32,670 nucleotides of DNA from JAJXWB01 sp047971685 (lineage in GTDB: Bacteria > Pseudomonadota > Alphaproteobacteria > Rhizobiales > Beijerinckiaceae): NCBI GenBank assembly GCA_047971685.1, contig JBKDZW010000046.1:1-32670 (forward strand), in the 5' to 3' direction. Made by a program: the position numbers and the translations under genes. Below the pieces are notes generated by a model. It saw nothing but the letters and a program-made list of their open reading frames with translations, had not been told where the DNA came from and did not search any database. Positions 23,987 through 32,670 of this stretch are shown here, one piece after another; within the stretch, counting starts at the first letter, position 1; every line of letters starts with the position of its first letter.

Positions 23987-24430
23987 ATGGGTTTCTTCGA
24001 CGACGCATTGAAGGATGCGGTGCCCGGCGGCAGTCTCGCCAAGCCGATCGCCATCGCCATTGGAGCGCTTTTGCTCAAGAACATGCTGAGCGGCAGATCG
24101 GCGCCTGCGCCCGCGCCGACGCAATCCCTGCCGCCGCTTGACGCCGATGGCGGCCTCCTTGGCGGCCTCGGCGATCTCTACTCCAAATTCCAGAAGGCCG
24201 GACAGGGCGGCGCCATCGATTCATGGATCGGCACGGGCCAGAACCAGCCGATTCAACCAGGCCATCTCGGCTCGGCGATCGGCCAGACGACGATCAGCGA
24301 TCTCGCCCGCCAGGCGGGCGTCAGCGAGCAGGATCTGCTCAACGGCCTTGCACAAGCCCTGCCCGGCGTGATCGACAAGCTTACGCCGCGCGGACGCCTG
24401 CCCACGGCGAACGAATTGACGGCGCGCTGA
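23987..24430 (+). CDS. YidB-like (DUF937) protein
   Basis: A 147-residue soluble protein. The N-terminus MGFFDDALKD followed by a hydrophobic stretch (AKPIAIAIGALLLKNML) and a Pro/Ala/Gly linker, then the DUF937 core DSWIGTGQNQPIQPGHLGSAIGQ, ISDLARQAGVSEQDLLNGLAQALPGVID and the end TPRGRLPTANEL, is characteristic of the YidB group. These proteins are widespread in proteobacteria with no proven role. GGGAG lies seven bases before the ATG. A clear intrinsic terminator follows. Confidence 0.88.
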   Translation: MGFFDDALKDAVPGGSLAKPIAIAIGALLLKNMLSGRSAPAPAPTQSLPPLDADGGLLGGLGDLYSKFQKAGQGGAIDSWIGTGQNQPIQPGHLGSAIGQTTISDLARQAGVSEQDLLNGLAQALPGVIDKLTPRGRLPTANELTAR

Positions 24431-24461
24431 ACGCGCTGCCCAATTCCCGCAAGACATGAAC

Positions 24462-24490
24462 AAACCGGCGGCCCGCAAGCGCCGGTTTTT
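24462..24490 (+). terminator. Intrinsic terminator after the YidB-like gene
   Basis: AAACCGGCG, a nine-base loop, then CGCCGGTTT running into a T-tract gives a rho-independent terminator about 32 bases after the stop codon. It is the best-formed terminator on the plus strand in the window. Confidence 0.8.
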
Positions 24491-24607
24491 CATGCGAACC
24501 GAAAGCGCCGACGATTACGCCGGCTCTGGCAGGTTCAGGCTTGGCTTGTCGGGTCGGGGGCTTGCGAAGGCTGGGGCTGGCGCAGACCTTGGGCTTGCAG
24601 GCCGGGT

Positions 24608-25018
24608 TCAGGCGGCCTTGGCGGCCTGCGCGGGCGTCAGCAGGCCGGCGGCGGTCAGCACCAGCGCCTTGGTGTAATCCTTGGCGAGCGCGGGCGAACG
24701 ACGAAAGCGCGCGATGATGACCTCGGCGATCTCGTCGATCACGGCCTCATCGCCTTCCTTGATGATATCGGACGAAAGACCGGCGTTGCGGACGAGCACG
24801 GCGAGATCGCGACGGCTCGCGGCGGCGCCGTGCGGCAGATTGGACAGGGCGCAGCGCCAGACACGCCAGTGCAGATCGGTGAGCGCCTTGTCTGCGGCAG
24901 ATCCTTTCAGGACTGATTCGCGCAATGCGCGCGTCCAGACGGCGGCCAGACGATCAAGCGCAAGCGGTTCCGCCCAAATCAAAATTTCAGAGGCCAGCCT
25001 AGCGTGATTCAGGCGCAC
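24608..25018 (-). CDS. Hypothetical helical protein
   Basis: I do not recognise this product of about 136 residues. It is predicted mostly helical and soluble, with a Trp/Arg-rich middle (LDRLAAVWTRALRE, TDLHWRVWRCALSNLP), an acidic segment (IIKEGDEAVIDEIAEVII) and an Ala-rich end (LLTPAQAAKAA). No signal peptide or membrane segment is evident. The open frame reaches 25114, but a GTG at 25018 has AGGA six bases upstream and gives a compact start. It lies downstream of pckA on the same strand, separated by a terminator, so it probably has its own promoter. Codon use resembles its neighbours. Function unknown. Confidence 0.6.
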   Translation of the reverse strand: MRLNHARLASEILIWAEPLALDRLAAVWTRALRESVLKGSAADKALTDLHWRVWRCALSNLPHGAAASRRDLAVLVRNAGLSSDIIKEGDEAVIDEIAEVIIARFRRSPALAKDYTKALVLTAAGLLTPAQAAKAA

Positions 25019-25117
25019 GTCGAATCCTGTGGGGCAAATTATCAAAGACGAACAAGTTGTTATAGCATGAATCGGATCGAGCGTCGCAGGGGAATATAAT
25101 TTTTCTGTGCGCATGTG

Positions 25118-25153
25118 GAAAAAGCCATTGCGCCCTGGCGCGATGGCTTTTTC
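25118..25153 (-). terminator. Intrinsic terminator after pckA
   Basis: GAAAAAGCCAT and ATGGCTTTTTC close an inner CGCC/GGCG stem, giving a long hairpin ending in a T-run on both strands. It starts 23 bases after the pckA stop and can act in both directions. Confidence 0.85.
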
Positions 25154-25175
25154 AGGAATGCAAACCGCAACCAGC

Positions 25176-26789
<1,614 letters not shown>

Positions 26790-26942
26790 GCGTTTCTCCC
26801 GGTCGGTCGGGACCGCCCGTGTTGGGAATCGCGGTCCGGACGCATCGTCTCACATCAACGAAATCGGCGCGACGTTTAGAGCGCGCGAGGCTCCAGGGCA
26901 AGGCGCCAAAGTCTCAATTCGTGCGGTAGTATCAACAGAAAG

Positions 26943-27680
26943 TCATATTTGCGCATCAGCGTCGCGCGCGCGACGCGCAAGCTCGGCTAAAATGTCACGC
27001 AACGCGCCTGCGGTTTCGATGCGGGAAGGAAAGGCGATTCGCGCGGTCCGTTCGCCGGCGGAAAGGTCGAGACCCTCGGGATCGAGCCCTGTGGCATGCC
27101 AGCGCGCGTCCTTCTGCCCGTCGAATTTCGCGGCATAGAGTCGCAATGCCTCGGCGTGATCGGCATTGAGATGGGCGAGCGCGCCTTCTTCCGCCGCGAT
27201 GAGATTCTGCGCGCCGGCAAGATCGGTCAGAACGGCGGCAGGCTCGAAATCGGCGGCGCGGGCAAAGCCGCCGTTGAGGTGGAAGGAGCCGGGTATCATG
27301 CGCCAGAACGAAAAATCGGCGAAATCGGCGTAAAGCGCCGATTTGGGGTGGCGGGCGAGAAAGCGCGCCCGCAGCGCGGGATCGGCGTCGCGCGCCAGAA
27401 GCCCCGATATCGTGAGGCGGGGATGGGCGAGCGGGTCGCCCTTGCCGGTCTCGGCAAGCAGAAGCGAGGCCTGGGGCGCGGCCTCGAGATTGCGGGTGTG
27501 AACCGCCAGTTTCGACATCAGCAGGATCGGCGCGCCGTCATGGGCGGTCGCTACATTGACCAGCGTGGCGAAAGGATGGCGCTGCGCGTCCAGAGACGCC
27601 AGTGCGGCGGAGCGGACGGCGCGCAGCAGACGCTTGGCTTCGCCCAGAGCGTCGTAGGCGGGGGCCGCCGCAGGCCGCAT
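26943..27680 (-). CDS. HugZ-like protein (FMN-binding split barrel plus DUF2470)
   Basis: About 245 residues. The N-terminal two thirds is the pyridoxamine-phosphate-oxidase-like split barrel: EAKRLLRAVRSAALASLDAQ, HPFATLVNVATAHDGAPILLMSKLAVHTRNL and SLLLAETGKGDPLAHPRLTISG, the classic HugZ wording. The C-terminal part has AHLNADHAEALRLYAAKF, the DUF2470 segment that in HugZ supplies heme contacts. HugZ proteins degrade or bind heme during iron use; many homologues are untested. The start is uncertain: the frame is open to 27821, the ATG at 27680 begins the homology but lacks a clear ribosome-binding site, and ATG 27761 is an alternative. No heme-uptake genes are nearby. Confidence 0.82.
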   Translation of the reverse strand: MRPAAAPAYDALGEAKRLLRAVRSAALASLDAQRHPFATLVNVATAHDGAPILLMSKLAVHTRNLEAAPQASLLLAETGKGDPLAHPRLTISGLLARDADPALRARFLARHPKSALYADFADFSFWRMIPGSFHLNGGFARAADFEPAAVLTDLAGAQNLIAAEEGALAHLNADHAEALRLYAAKFDGQKDARWHATGLDPEGLDLSAGERTARIAFPSRIETAGALRDILAELARRARDADAQI

Positions 27681-27762
27681 TGATGGTTTTTCAGCGTTTT
27701 CCTTGGACAGGGTCTCGATTTCCCACAGTTTGGAGCCTATAAATCCTTCAACTTGTCGCATT

Positions 27763-27780
27763 TTGGCCGGAAACGGCCAA
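27763..27780. repeat. GAAA-loop hairpin in the hugZ-chvI divergent region
   Basis: TTGGCCG-GAAA-CGGCCAA is a perfect seven-base-pair stem with a GNRA-type tetraloop on the plus strand. A TATAAA at 27738-27743 could be the -10 element of a chvI promoter, which would place the hairpin near the 5' end of the chvI transcript. Confidence 0.5.
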
Positions 27781-27945
27781 GACATTTCGTCCGCGGGCCG
27801 CAGACGCGCTTTCAGGCGCATTCGAGGTTTGCGTTTTCAGGCGTATTTATCGCGCGCGGGGCAGTTTTTTTTCGGGCGTCGCAACGCAGACTGGAGCGCC
27901 AGTTTGCGTCGAGCGGACGCCTAACGACCGGGGACTTCTCTCTTT

Positions 27946-28644
27946 ATGCCAACCATCGCTCTCGTCGACGATGATCGAAACATCCTGACCTCCGTATCCA
28001 TTGCGCTGGAGGGCGAGGGCTATCGCGTCCAGACCTATACGGACGGCGCTTCCGCGCTCGACGGATTGCGCACCAACCCGCCCGATCTGGCGATTTTCGA
28101 CATCAAGATGCCGCGCATGGACGGCATGGAGCTTTTGCGCCGCCTGCGCCAGAAATCGGATCTGCCGGTCATTTTCCTCACGTCCAAGGACGAGGAGATC
28201 GACGAATTGTTCGGCCTCAAGATGGGCGCCGACGATTTCATCCACAAACCGTTTTCGCAACGCCTGCTGGTCGAGCGCGTGAAGGCCATTTTGCGCCGCT
28301 CCAGCCCGAAAGAGGCGACCGCCCAGAAAGAGCAGGAAGTCAAACTGCTGGAGCGCGGCGCCCTGCGCATGGATCCCGAGCGCCATACCTGCACCTGGAA
28401 CGGCCAGCCGGTGACGCTGACCGTCACCGAATTCCTGATCCTGCAAGCGCTCGCCACCCGGCCCGGCGTGGTCAAGAGCCGCAACGCCCTGATGGATGCG
28501 GCCTATGACGACCAGGTCTATGTCGACGACCGCACGATCGACAGCCACATCAAGCGCCTGCGCAAGAAATTCAAGGCGGTGGACGACGATTTTGAAATGA
28601 TCGAAACGCTTTACGGCGTGGGCTATCGGTTCAAGGAAGCGTGA
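27946..28644 (+). CDS. chvI: Response regulator ChvI (OmpR family)
   Basis: A 232-residue transcription factor. The receiver domain (1-120) has the acidic pocket Asp8-Asp9-Asp10, phospho-acceptor Asp52 (AIFDIKMPRMDG), and the conserved Lys in IHKPFSQRLL. The winged-helix domain (about 135-232) contains LTVTEFLILQALATRPGVVKSR and DDRTIDSHIKRLRKKF, ending in GVGYRFKEA. These strings are close to rhizobial ChvI. With ChvG and the periplasmic inhibitor ExoR (not in this window) it controls acid and envelope responses, exopolysaccharide and motility in rhizobia. The sensor gene follows after 111 bases. Confidence 0.95.
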   Translation: MPTIALVDDDRNILTSVSIALEGEGYRVQTYTDGASALDGLRTNPPDLAIFDIKMPRMDGMELLRRLRQKSDLPVIFLTSKDEEIDELFGLKMGADDFIHKPFSQRLLVERVKAILRRSSPKEATAQKEQEVKLLERGALRMDPERHTCTWNGQPVTLTVTEFLILQALATRPGVVKSRNALMDAAYDDQVYVDDRTIDSHIKRLRKKFKAVDDDFEMIETLYGVGYRFKEA

Positions 28645-28683
28645 CGCAAGAAAACGTGACTCAGGGAAGTCTGGCCATGGACC

Positions 28684-28732
28684 GCGCGCCTTCGGGCTTG
28701 CGCGAGGGGGCATGCGCGCCTGAGGGCTTGCG
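28684..28732 (+). repeat. 30-base imperfect tandem duplication between chvI and chvG
   Basis: A 19-base unit GCGCGCCTTCGGGCTTGCG (28684-28702) recurs at 28714-28732 with two changes. It lies in the 111-base chvI-chvG gap. It may be a slippage product; no function is implied. Confidence 0.55.
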
Positions 28733-28755
28733 GTCCGGAGCGGCGGCGTAAACGA

Positions 28756-30540
28756 ATGAGCGTCGAGGCGCAAAGCGACATTGTCGTGCGGCCGATCCGG
28801 CGATTGAAGCAAATGGTGCGCCTGCGCCAGTTGTGGCGGGGGGCGCTTGCGCGTTTTTCCTCATCGCTCACGCGGCGCATCATCGTCCTCAATCTCGGCG
28901 GCCTGTTCGCGCTGCTGCTTGGCTTTCTCTATCTCAACCAGTTCCGCGCCGGCCTGATCGACGCGCGGCTGCAAAGTCTGCAAATCCAGGGCGAGATCAT
29001 TGCCTCGGCCATCGCCTCTTCGGCGACGGTGGAAACGGATTCCATCGCCATCGACCCGGAAAAGCTGCTGCAACTCGCGCCGGGCCAGAGCTACGGCCCG
29101 TCCGACGAGGCCTCGCCCAGTCTCGAGTTCTCGATCAATCCCGACCGCATCGGGCCTTTGCTGCACCGCCTGGTCTCGCCGACACGCACGCGCGCGCGCG
29201 TCTACGACCGCGATGGCTACATGCTGCTCGACTCACGCTCGCTCACCAGCCGGTCGCTGATCGTGCCATCGGACCTGCCGCCGGCCGGCGGCAAAACGGG
29301 GTTCTGGGCGGACGCCTGGGCGCATATCAAGGGCCTGTACGGATCGAGCGGGCAAGGCGACCATGCCGAAACGGCGCATGGCGACGGGCGCGCCTATCCG
29401 GAAATCGCGCGCGCGCTGGCGGGCGCGGCCGCCTCGATCGTGCGCGTGAACAATCGCGGCGAAACGGTGGTGTCCGTCGCCGTTCCGATCCAGCGTTTCC
29501 GCGCGGTGCGCGGCGCGCTGCTGCTGTCGACGCAGGGCGGCGACATCGACAAGATCATCGCGTCCGAGCGCTGGGCGATCGTGCGCATCTTTCTGGTGTC
29601 GGCGAGCGTCATGCTGCTGCTGTCGCTTTTCTTCGCCGGCACGATCGCAGAGCCGATCCGCAAACTGGCGGAAGCCGCCGAGCGCGTGCGGCGCGGCGGC
29701 AAGGCCCGGCACGAGATCCCGGATTTTTCCGACCGCTCCGACGAGATCGGCCATTTGTCGGCCGCGTTGCGCGACATGACGGGATCGCTATATCTGCGCA
29801 TCGAGGCGATCGAGAGTTTTGCAGCCGACGTCGCCCACGAGCTCAAGAATCCCCTGACCTCGCTGCGCAGCGCGGTCGAAACCCTGCCAATCGCCAAAAC
29901 CGACCAGTCGCGCAAGCGCCTGCTCGAAGTCATCGAACACGACGTGCGCCGGCTCGACCGGCTCATCAGCGACATTTCCGACGCCTCGCGGCTCGACGCC
30001 GAGCTTGCCCGATTCGACATGGCCGAGGTCGATCTGTCGGCCCTCCTGCAGGCGGTGGTCGACGTCGCCCAGAGCGTGGAGCGCGGCGACGAGGTGCGCG
30101 TCGTTTTCGAGGCTGAGCCCGCAGCCGGCGCCCCCAGGCCATGGCGCGTGCTTGGCCACGATTCGCGACTGAGCCAGGTGCTCAACAATCTGATCGACAA
30201 CGCGCGCTCCTTCTCCGAGCACGGCGATGTCGTGCACGTGCGCCTGAAACCGGCGCGCGGCCCCGGCGCCAACGGAACGCGCGAGGGTTTCGAGATCATT
30301 GTCGACGATAATGGTCCAGGCATTCCCGCCCATGCTTTCGAGCGCATTTTCGAGCGCTTCTACACCGACCGTCCCAACCACGGCTTTGGCCAGAACTCGG
30401 GACTGGGCCTGTCGATCTCCCGCCAGATCGTGGAAGCCCACAACGGGCGTATCCGCGCCATGAACCGGCCGGACCCGCACGATCCCGAGCAACCGCTCGG
30501 CGCCCGCTTTTCCGTCTGGCTGCCGGCGGCGGCGCGGTGA
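28756..30540 (+). CDS. chvG: Sensor histidine kinase ChvG (ExoS)
   Basis: A 594-residue membrane kinase. A basic cytoplasmic N-terminus precedes membrane segment 1 (RIIVLNLGGLFALLLGFLYL, about 45-65), a periplasmic sensor domain of about 210 residues, and segment 2 (VRIFLVSASVMLLLSLFFA, about 276-295). A HAMP linker follows, then the phospho-acceptor His361 in AADVAHELKNPLTSLRSAVE, the N box LSQVLNNLIDNARSF, G1 IIVDDNGPGIP and G2 NSGLGLSISRQIVEAH. This order and the periplasmic domain match rhizobial ChvG. Its GTG/TGA end overlaps the hprK start by four bases, so kinase and HPr kinase are translationally coupled. Confidence 0.95.
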   Translation: MSVEAQSDIVVRPIRRLKQMVRLRQLWRGALARFSSSLTRRIIVLNLGGLFALLLGFLYLNQFRAGLIDARLQSLQIQGEIIASAIASSATVETDSIAIDPEKLLQLAPGQSYGPSDEASPSLEFSINPDRIGPLLHRLVSPTRTRARVYDRDGYMLLDSRSLTSRSLIVPSDLPPAGGKTGFWADAWAHIKGLYGSSGQGDHAETAHGDGRAYPEIARALAGAAASIVRVNNRGETVVSVAVPIQRFRAVRGALLLSTQGGDIDKIIASERWAIVRIFLVSASVMLLLSLFFAGTIAEPIRKLAEAAERVRRGGKARHEIPDFSDRSDEIGHLSAALRDMTGSLYLRIEAIESFAADVAHELKNPLTSLRSAVETLPIAKTDQSRKRLLEVIEHDVRRLDRLISDISDASRLDAELARFDMAEVDLSALLQAVVDVAQSVERGDEVRVVFEAEPAAGAPRPWRVLGHDSRLSQVLNNLIDNARSFSEHGDVVHVRLKPARGPGANGTREGFEIIVDDNGPGIPAHAFERIFERFYTDRPNHGFGQNSGLGLSISRQIVEAHNGRIRAMNRPDPHDPEQPLGARFSVWLPAAAR

Positions 30541-31028
30541 GGCCCGCAGGTTCCGACGCCGCGCCAGACGCTGCACGCGGCTCTTTGCACGGGGTCGGCG
30601 TCGTTATCGGCGAGGCAGGCGTTCTCCTGCGCGGAAAATCGGGAGCGGGCAAAAGCCGGCTGGCCGAAGAACTGGTCGAAGAAGCGCGCCGGCGCGGCTG
30701 GTTCGGCCGGCTCGTCGCCGACGACCGCGTTCTGATCGCCGTTTGCGGCGGGCGATTGGCGCTGTCGCCCCATCCCGCGATCGCAGGCCGGATCGAGCGG
30801 CGCGGTCAGGGCGTTTTCCCGGTAGCGTATGAAAAGGCCGCCGTATTGCGGCTCGTTGTCGATCTGGTCGAGCGGGACAGGGCCGCCGACCGCCCCGCGC
30901 GCATGCCGGGGCCCGACGAGCAAACGGCCACGATCGCAGGCGTGAGCGTTCCGCGTCTGGCGCTGGCGGCCGGCGAGCCGGGGGCGGCGCAGGCGATTTT
31001 AGAGCGAATCCGTCAAATGAATGTCTAA
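30537..31028 (+). CDS. hprK: HPr kinase/phosphorylase, short alphaproteobacterial form
   Basis: A 163-residue protein. The P-loop GKSGAGKS is at residues 33-40, after HGVGVVIGEAGVLLR; the following LVADDRVLIAVCGGRLALSPH and AGRIERRGQGVFPV carry the conserved metal-binding Asp and the strand of the HprK/P catalytic core. The N-terminal domain of the Firmicute enzyme is missing, as is usual in alphaproteobacteria. It phosphorylates HPr on its regulatory serine. The start is GTG, overlapping the chvG stop. The EIIA and HPr genes follow after a 302-base gap, so all three may still be one transcript. Confidence 0.92.
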   Translation: MRPAGSDAAPDAARGSLHGVGVVIGEAGVLLRGKSGAGKSRLAEELVEEARRRGWFGRLVADDRVLIAVCGGRLALSPHPAIAGRIERRGQGVFPVAYEKAAVLRLVVDLVERDRAADRPARMPGPDEQTATIAGVSVPRLALAAGEPGAAQAILERIRQMNV

Positions 31029-31330
31029 ATTGGTGGTTTATTTGCGTATTTCCCTTGCCAAGCGCGCGACGACGCACAAAATGGCCGCCCGTCGCCAGGC
31101 ATGTTCGCCGCGCGCTCTCCGATACGGGAAGAGCGGGCGTATTTGCGGGCGGCGACAAGAGAAGGTTTCGGGAGCTTCCAAGGCTTCATGCAAAAGTTTC
31201 GTCTTGAATTTTCCGCTGCGCGCTTCCCCGGCGAAGCGTGGCGTGAGCGGATCGTTAAACAATTCCGGCAAGCCTGCGGTCCCCGGCTATCGTGCGCGCA
31301 GGCGCGTCGGAACATGAACGGTTGCACCCA
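31029..31330. other. Gap between hprK and the EIIA gene
   Basis: I see no convincing gene, terminator or repeat here. Short frames end close to the EIIA start, and one of them (ending Met-Asn-Gly-Cys-Thr-Gln) stops in an ATGA overlap with it, but none has a recognisable product. A promoter for the EIIA-HPr pair could lie here; none stands out. Confidence 0.5.
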
Positions 31331-31732
31331 ATGATCGGCATGGTCCTGGTGACCCATGGCTCTCTGGCGATCGAGTTTCGCTCCGCGCTTGAACATGTCG
31401 TCGGGCCGCAGAAGCAATTGGCCACGATCGCCATCGGCCCGGAAGACGATATGGAAAAGCGGCGCAGCGACATTATGGCCGCCGTCAATTCCGTCGATTC
31501 GGGCCAGGGCGTGATCCTGCTCACGGACATGTTCGGCGGCACGCCGTCCAATCTGGCGATATCGGTGATGAACGGCGCGAAAATCGAAGTGGTGGCCGGC
31601 ATCAACCTGCCCATGCTCATCAAGCTCGCCTCCGTGCGCGACCATTCCAGCCTCGAGGCCGTGGCGACCCAGGCGCAGGACGCCGGCCGCAAATATATTC
31701 AGATCGCCAGCCGGGTTCTGAGCGGGAAATAA
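31331..31732 (+). CDS. manX: PTS fructose/mannose-type EIIA protein (regulatory PTS)
   Basis: A 133-residue stand-alone EIIA domain. Active-site His9 lies in VLVTHGSLAIEF, followed by VVGPQKQLATIAIGPEDD and the family signature GVILLTDMFGGTPSNLAISVM, then VVAGINLPMLIKLA. No EIIB or EIIC partner for sugar transport is nearby, so it most likely serves in the regulatory phosphorelay with HPr, as in other alphaproteobacteria. The ATG at 31331 begins the domain but has no clear ribosome-binding site; an in-frame GTG at 31292 is the alternative. HPr follows after 16 bases. Confidence 0.93.
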   Translation: MIGMVLVTHGSLAIEFRSALEHVVGPQKQLATIAIGPEDDMEKRRSDIMAAVNSVDSGQGVILLTDMFGGTPSNLAISVMNGAKIEVVAGINLPMLIKLASVRDHSSLEAVATQAQDAGRKYIQIASRVLSGK

Positions 31733-31748
31733 TTGATCGGAAACGACG

Positions 31749-32087
31749 ATGGACGCATCCGGGGATTTTTCGAATCAGAGCGAAGATTGCTCAGGCGCAC
31801 CGGACTTCCCCGAGGGCGCGCTCGTGCGCGAGCTGCCGATCGTCAACAAAAAGGGGCTTCACGCCCGCGCGACCGCAAAATTCGTCCAGTGCGTAGAGAA
31901 TTTCGACTGCGACATCTTCGTGTCGCGCTGCGGCGAGACGGTCGGCGGCGCCTCGATCATGGGTATTTTGACGCTGGGCGCAGGCATTGGCACGACAATT
32001 TCGGTCGCCGCCATCGGACCGCAGGCCGAACAGGCGATCGAGGCGATCACGGCGCTGGTGGCTAATCGTTTCGGCGAAGACGAATAG
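31749..32087 (+). CDS. ptsH: Phosphocarrier protein HPr
   Basis: A 112-residue phosphocarrier. The catalytic His38 lies in VNKKGLHARATAKFVQ, and the regulatory Ser69 in GGASIMGILTLGAG is exactly 31 residues later, matching His15/Ser46 of classical HPr. Both the EI/EIIA and the HprK phosphorylation sites are therefore present. The protein has about 22 extra N-terminal residues, acidic and Ser-rich (DASGDFSNQSEDCSGAP), not seen in standard HPr of 85-90 residues; no later ATG in frame would remove them. It ends the chvI-chvG-hprK-manX block. No EI gene is in the window. Confidence 0.94.
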   Translation: MDASGDFSNQSEDCSGAPDFPEGALVRELPIVNKKGLHARATAKFVQCVENFDCDIFVSRCGETVGGASIMGILTLGAGIGTTISVAAIGPQAEQAIEAITALVANRFGEDE

Positions 32088-32138
32088 ACGCCGGGAGGCA
32101 GGCGCCAGAAAGCCCGCCGGCGGACGCCAGACGCGCCT

Positions 32139-32182
32139 ATAGAGCACGTCACATTTTCTCGAAATCGTGTGACGTGCTCTAT
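32139..32182. repeat. Perfect 15-base-arm palindrome after ptsH
   Basis: ATAGAGCACGTCACA and TGTGACGTGCTCTAT flank a 14-base loop. It begins about 50 bases after the ptsH stop. It ends in GCTCTAT and shares the TAGAGC ends with the next repeat, suggesting one family of mobile or dispersed palindromes. It can also act as a terminator hairpin between the convergent genes. Confidence 0.75.
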
Positions 32183-32197
32183 CATGTTGTTTTCACC

Positions 32198-32245
32198 GCA
32201 TATCCCTGTCGCAAAAGTCTGCAACTTTTGCGGGATATGCTCTAG
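32198..32245. repeat. Second palindromic repeat with bulged stem
   Basis: GCATATCCC pairs with GGGATATGC (32198-32240), and inside it GCAAAAGT pairs with ACTTTTGC across a five-base loop, with TGTC bulged. On the minus strand it reads TAGAGCATATCCCGCAAAAG, which resembles the 'TAGAGCATGATCCCGAAAAG' type of intergenic palindrome I know from many Hyphomicrobiales. Sixteen bases separate it from the first palindrome. Confidence 0.7.
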
Positions 32246-32256
32246 GCGCGGACGTT

Positions 32257-32670
32257 TCACGCCACGTGCCGGCTCTCCGGCATGTCCGTGGCGGCAGGAG
32301 CGGCGATTTCGATTTCCGGAAGGCCGTTCGTCAGCATTTCCGGTTTGCCGAACAAATAGCCCTGCATCAGCTTCACGCCGCCCGCGCGCAACGCCCGATA
32401 TTGTTCGCTGGTCTCCACACCTTCGGCGGTGACCTCGATATCGTAAGCGCAGGCAAGTTGGATGGTGGCCGCGACAATCGCCGCAGAACCCGCATCGCCC
32501 GGCGCATCGGCCACGAAAGAACGGTCGATCTTCAGGCGGTCGAACGGGAAGCGCTTGAGATAGCTCATCGACGCAAAGCCCGTTCCGAAATCGTCGAGCG
32601 CGACGGATACGCCCTGGTCCCTAAGGCTGCGCAGCGCGGCGAGATCGTCGCTCTTGTCCTGCAACAGCAC
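32257..32670 (-). CDS. EAL-domain cyclic-di-GMP phosphodiesterase (C-terminal part)
   Basis: The visible 137 residues are the second half of an EAL domain. Catalytic and metal-binding motifs are intact: DDFGTGFASMSYLKRFPFD with its two Asp residues, LKIDRSFV, VTAEGVETSEQYRALRAGG with the catalytic Glu, and MQGYLFGKP. The gene continues to the right beyond the window, so the EAL motif itself and any sensor or GGDEF domain are not seen. About 35 residues follow the domain (LPEIEIAAPAATDMPES), a short non-conserved tail. Such proteins hydrolyse cyclic-di-GMP and influence motility and attachment. Confidence 0.92.
   Translation of the reverse strand: MLLQDKSDDLAALRSLRDQGVSVALDDFGTGFASMSYLKRFPFDRLKIDRSFVADAPGDAGSAAIVAATIQLACAYDIEVTAEGVETSEQYRALRAGGVKLMQGYLFGKPEMLTNGLPEIEIAAPAATDMPESRHVA

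Noticed and set aside
32139..32245. Possible attachment site of an integrated element
   Set aside because: There is no integrase, tRNA or direct repeat pair; the symmetry is inverted and fits dispersed palindromes.

Overview
The window is GC-rich and densely coded. It reads as a chromosomal segment of an alphaproteobacterium of the order Hyphomicrobiales (Rhizobiales). The best marker is the right-hand block chvI-chvG-hprK-EIIA(Man)-HPr next to pckA, a gene order typical of that order. A urt/ure cluster with a sigma-54-type promoter and Hyphomicrobiales-style palindromic repeats agree with this. I cannot assign a genus from sequence alone; a Beijerinckiaceae/Methylocystaceae-like lineage is only a guess.

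Layout. (1) 1-10.4 kb, all minus strand: a urea uptake and hydrolysis supercluster in transcription order urtA-urtB-urtC-urtD-urtE-ureD-ureAB(fused)-ureC-ABM monooxygenase-ureE-ureF (cut by the window edge). A near-perfect -24/-12 sigma-54 promoter lies upstream of urtA, so the cluster is probably nitrogen-controlled. (2) 10.5-13.2 kb: arfB (ribosome rescue), an O-antigen-ligase-like membrane protein and a convergent gene for an unknown periplasmic protein. (3) 13.4-17.8 kb, plus strand: glutaryl-CoA dehydrogenase, a class III CoA-transferase (probably succinyl-CoA:glutarate) and an acetolactate-synthase-like ThDP enzyme. (4) 17.9-20.2 kb, minus strand: an NTF2-like protein, transaldolase and a LysR regulator, which is divergent from mmsA (CoA-acylating methylmalonate-semialdehyde dehydrogenase, 20.4-21.9 kb). 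(5) 22.3-24.4 kb: an MFS transporter, a GlsB/YeaQ-type small membrane protein and a YidB/DUF937 protein. (6) 24.6-27.7 kb, minus strand: a helical protein of unknown function, PEP carboxykinase and a HugZ-like heme/flavin-fold protein. (7) 27.9-32.1 kb, plus strand: the ChvI/ChvG two-component system, HPr kinase, EIIA(Man) and HPr. Two palindromic repeats follow, then the 3' part of an EAL-domain phosphodiesterase on the minus strand.

How the genes work together. UrtABCDE would import urea under nitrogen limitation, UreABC would hydrolyse it, and UreD/E/F would mature the nickel centre; the UreE tail looks like a nickel store. GcdH plus the CoA-transferase would take glutarate to crotonyl-CoA. 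MmsA handles malonate/methylmalonate semialdehyde from valine or inositol breakdown. PckA, ChvGI and the regulatory PTS (HprK, EIIA, HPr) tie gluconeogenesis, envelope stress and carbon/nitrogen status together.

I found no CRISPR array, prophage, insertion sequence, rRNA or tRNA. I see no clearly new system; the best leads are regulatory: the sigma-54 promoter and structured leader of urtA, intercistronic hairpins, the ABM gene inside the urease operon, the LysR box, and the palindromic repeats near the right end.
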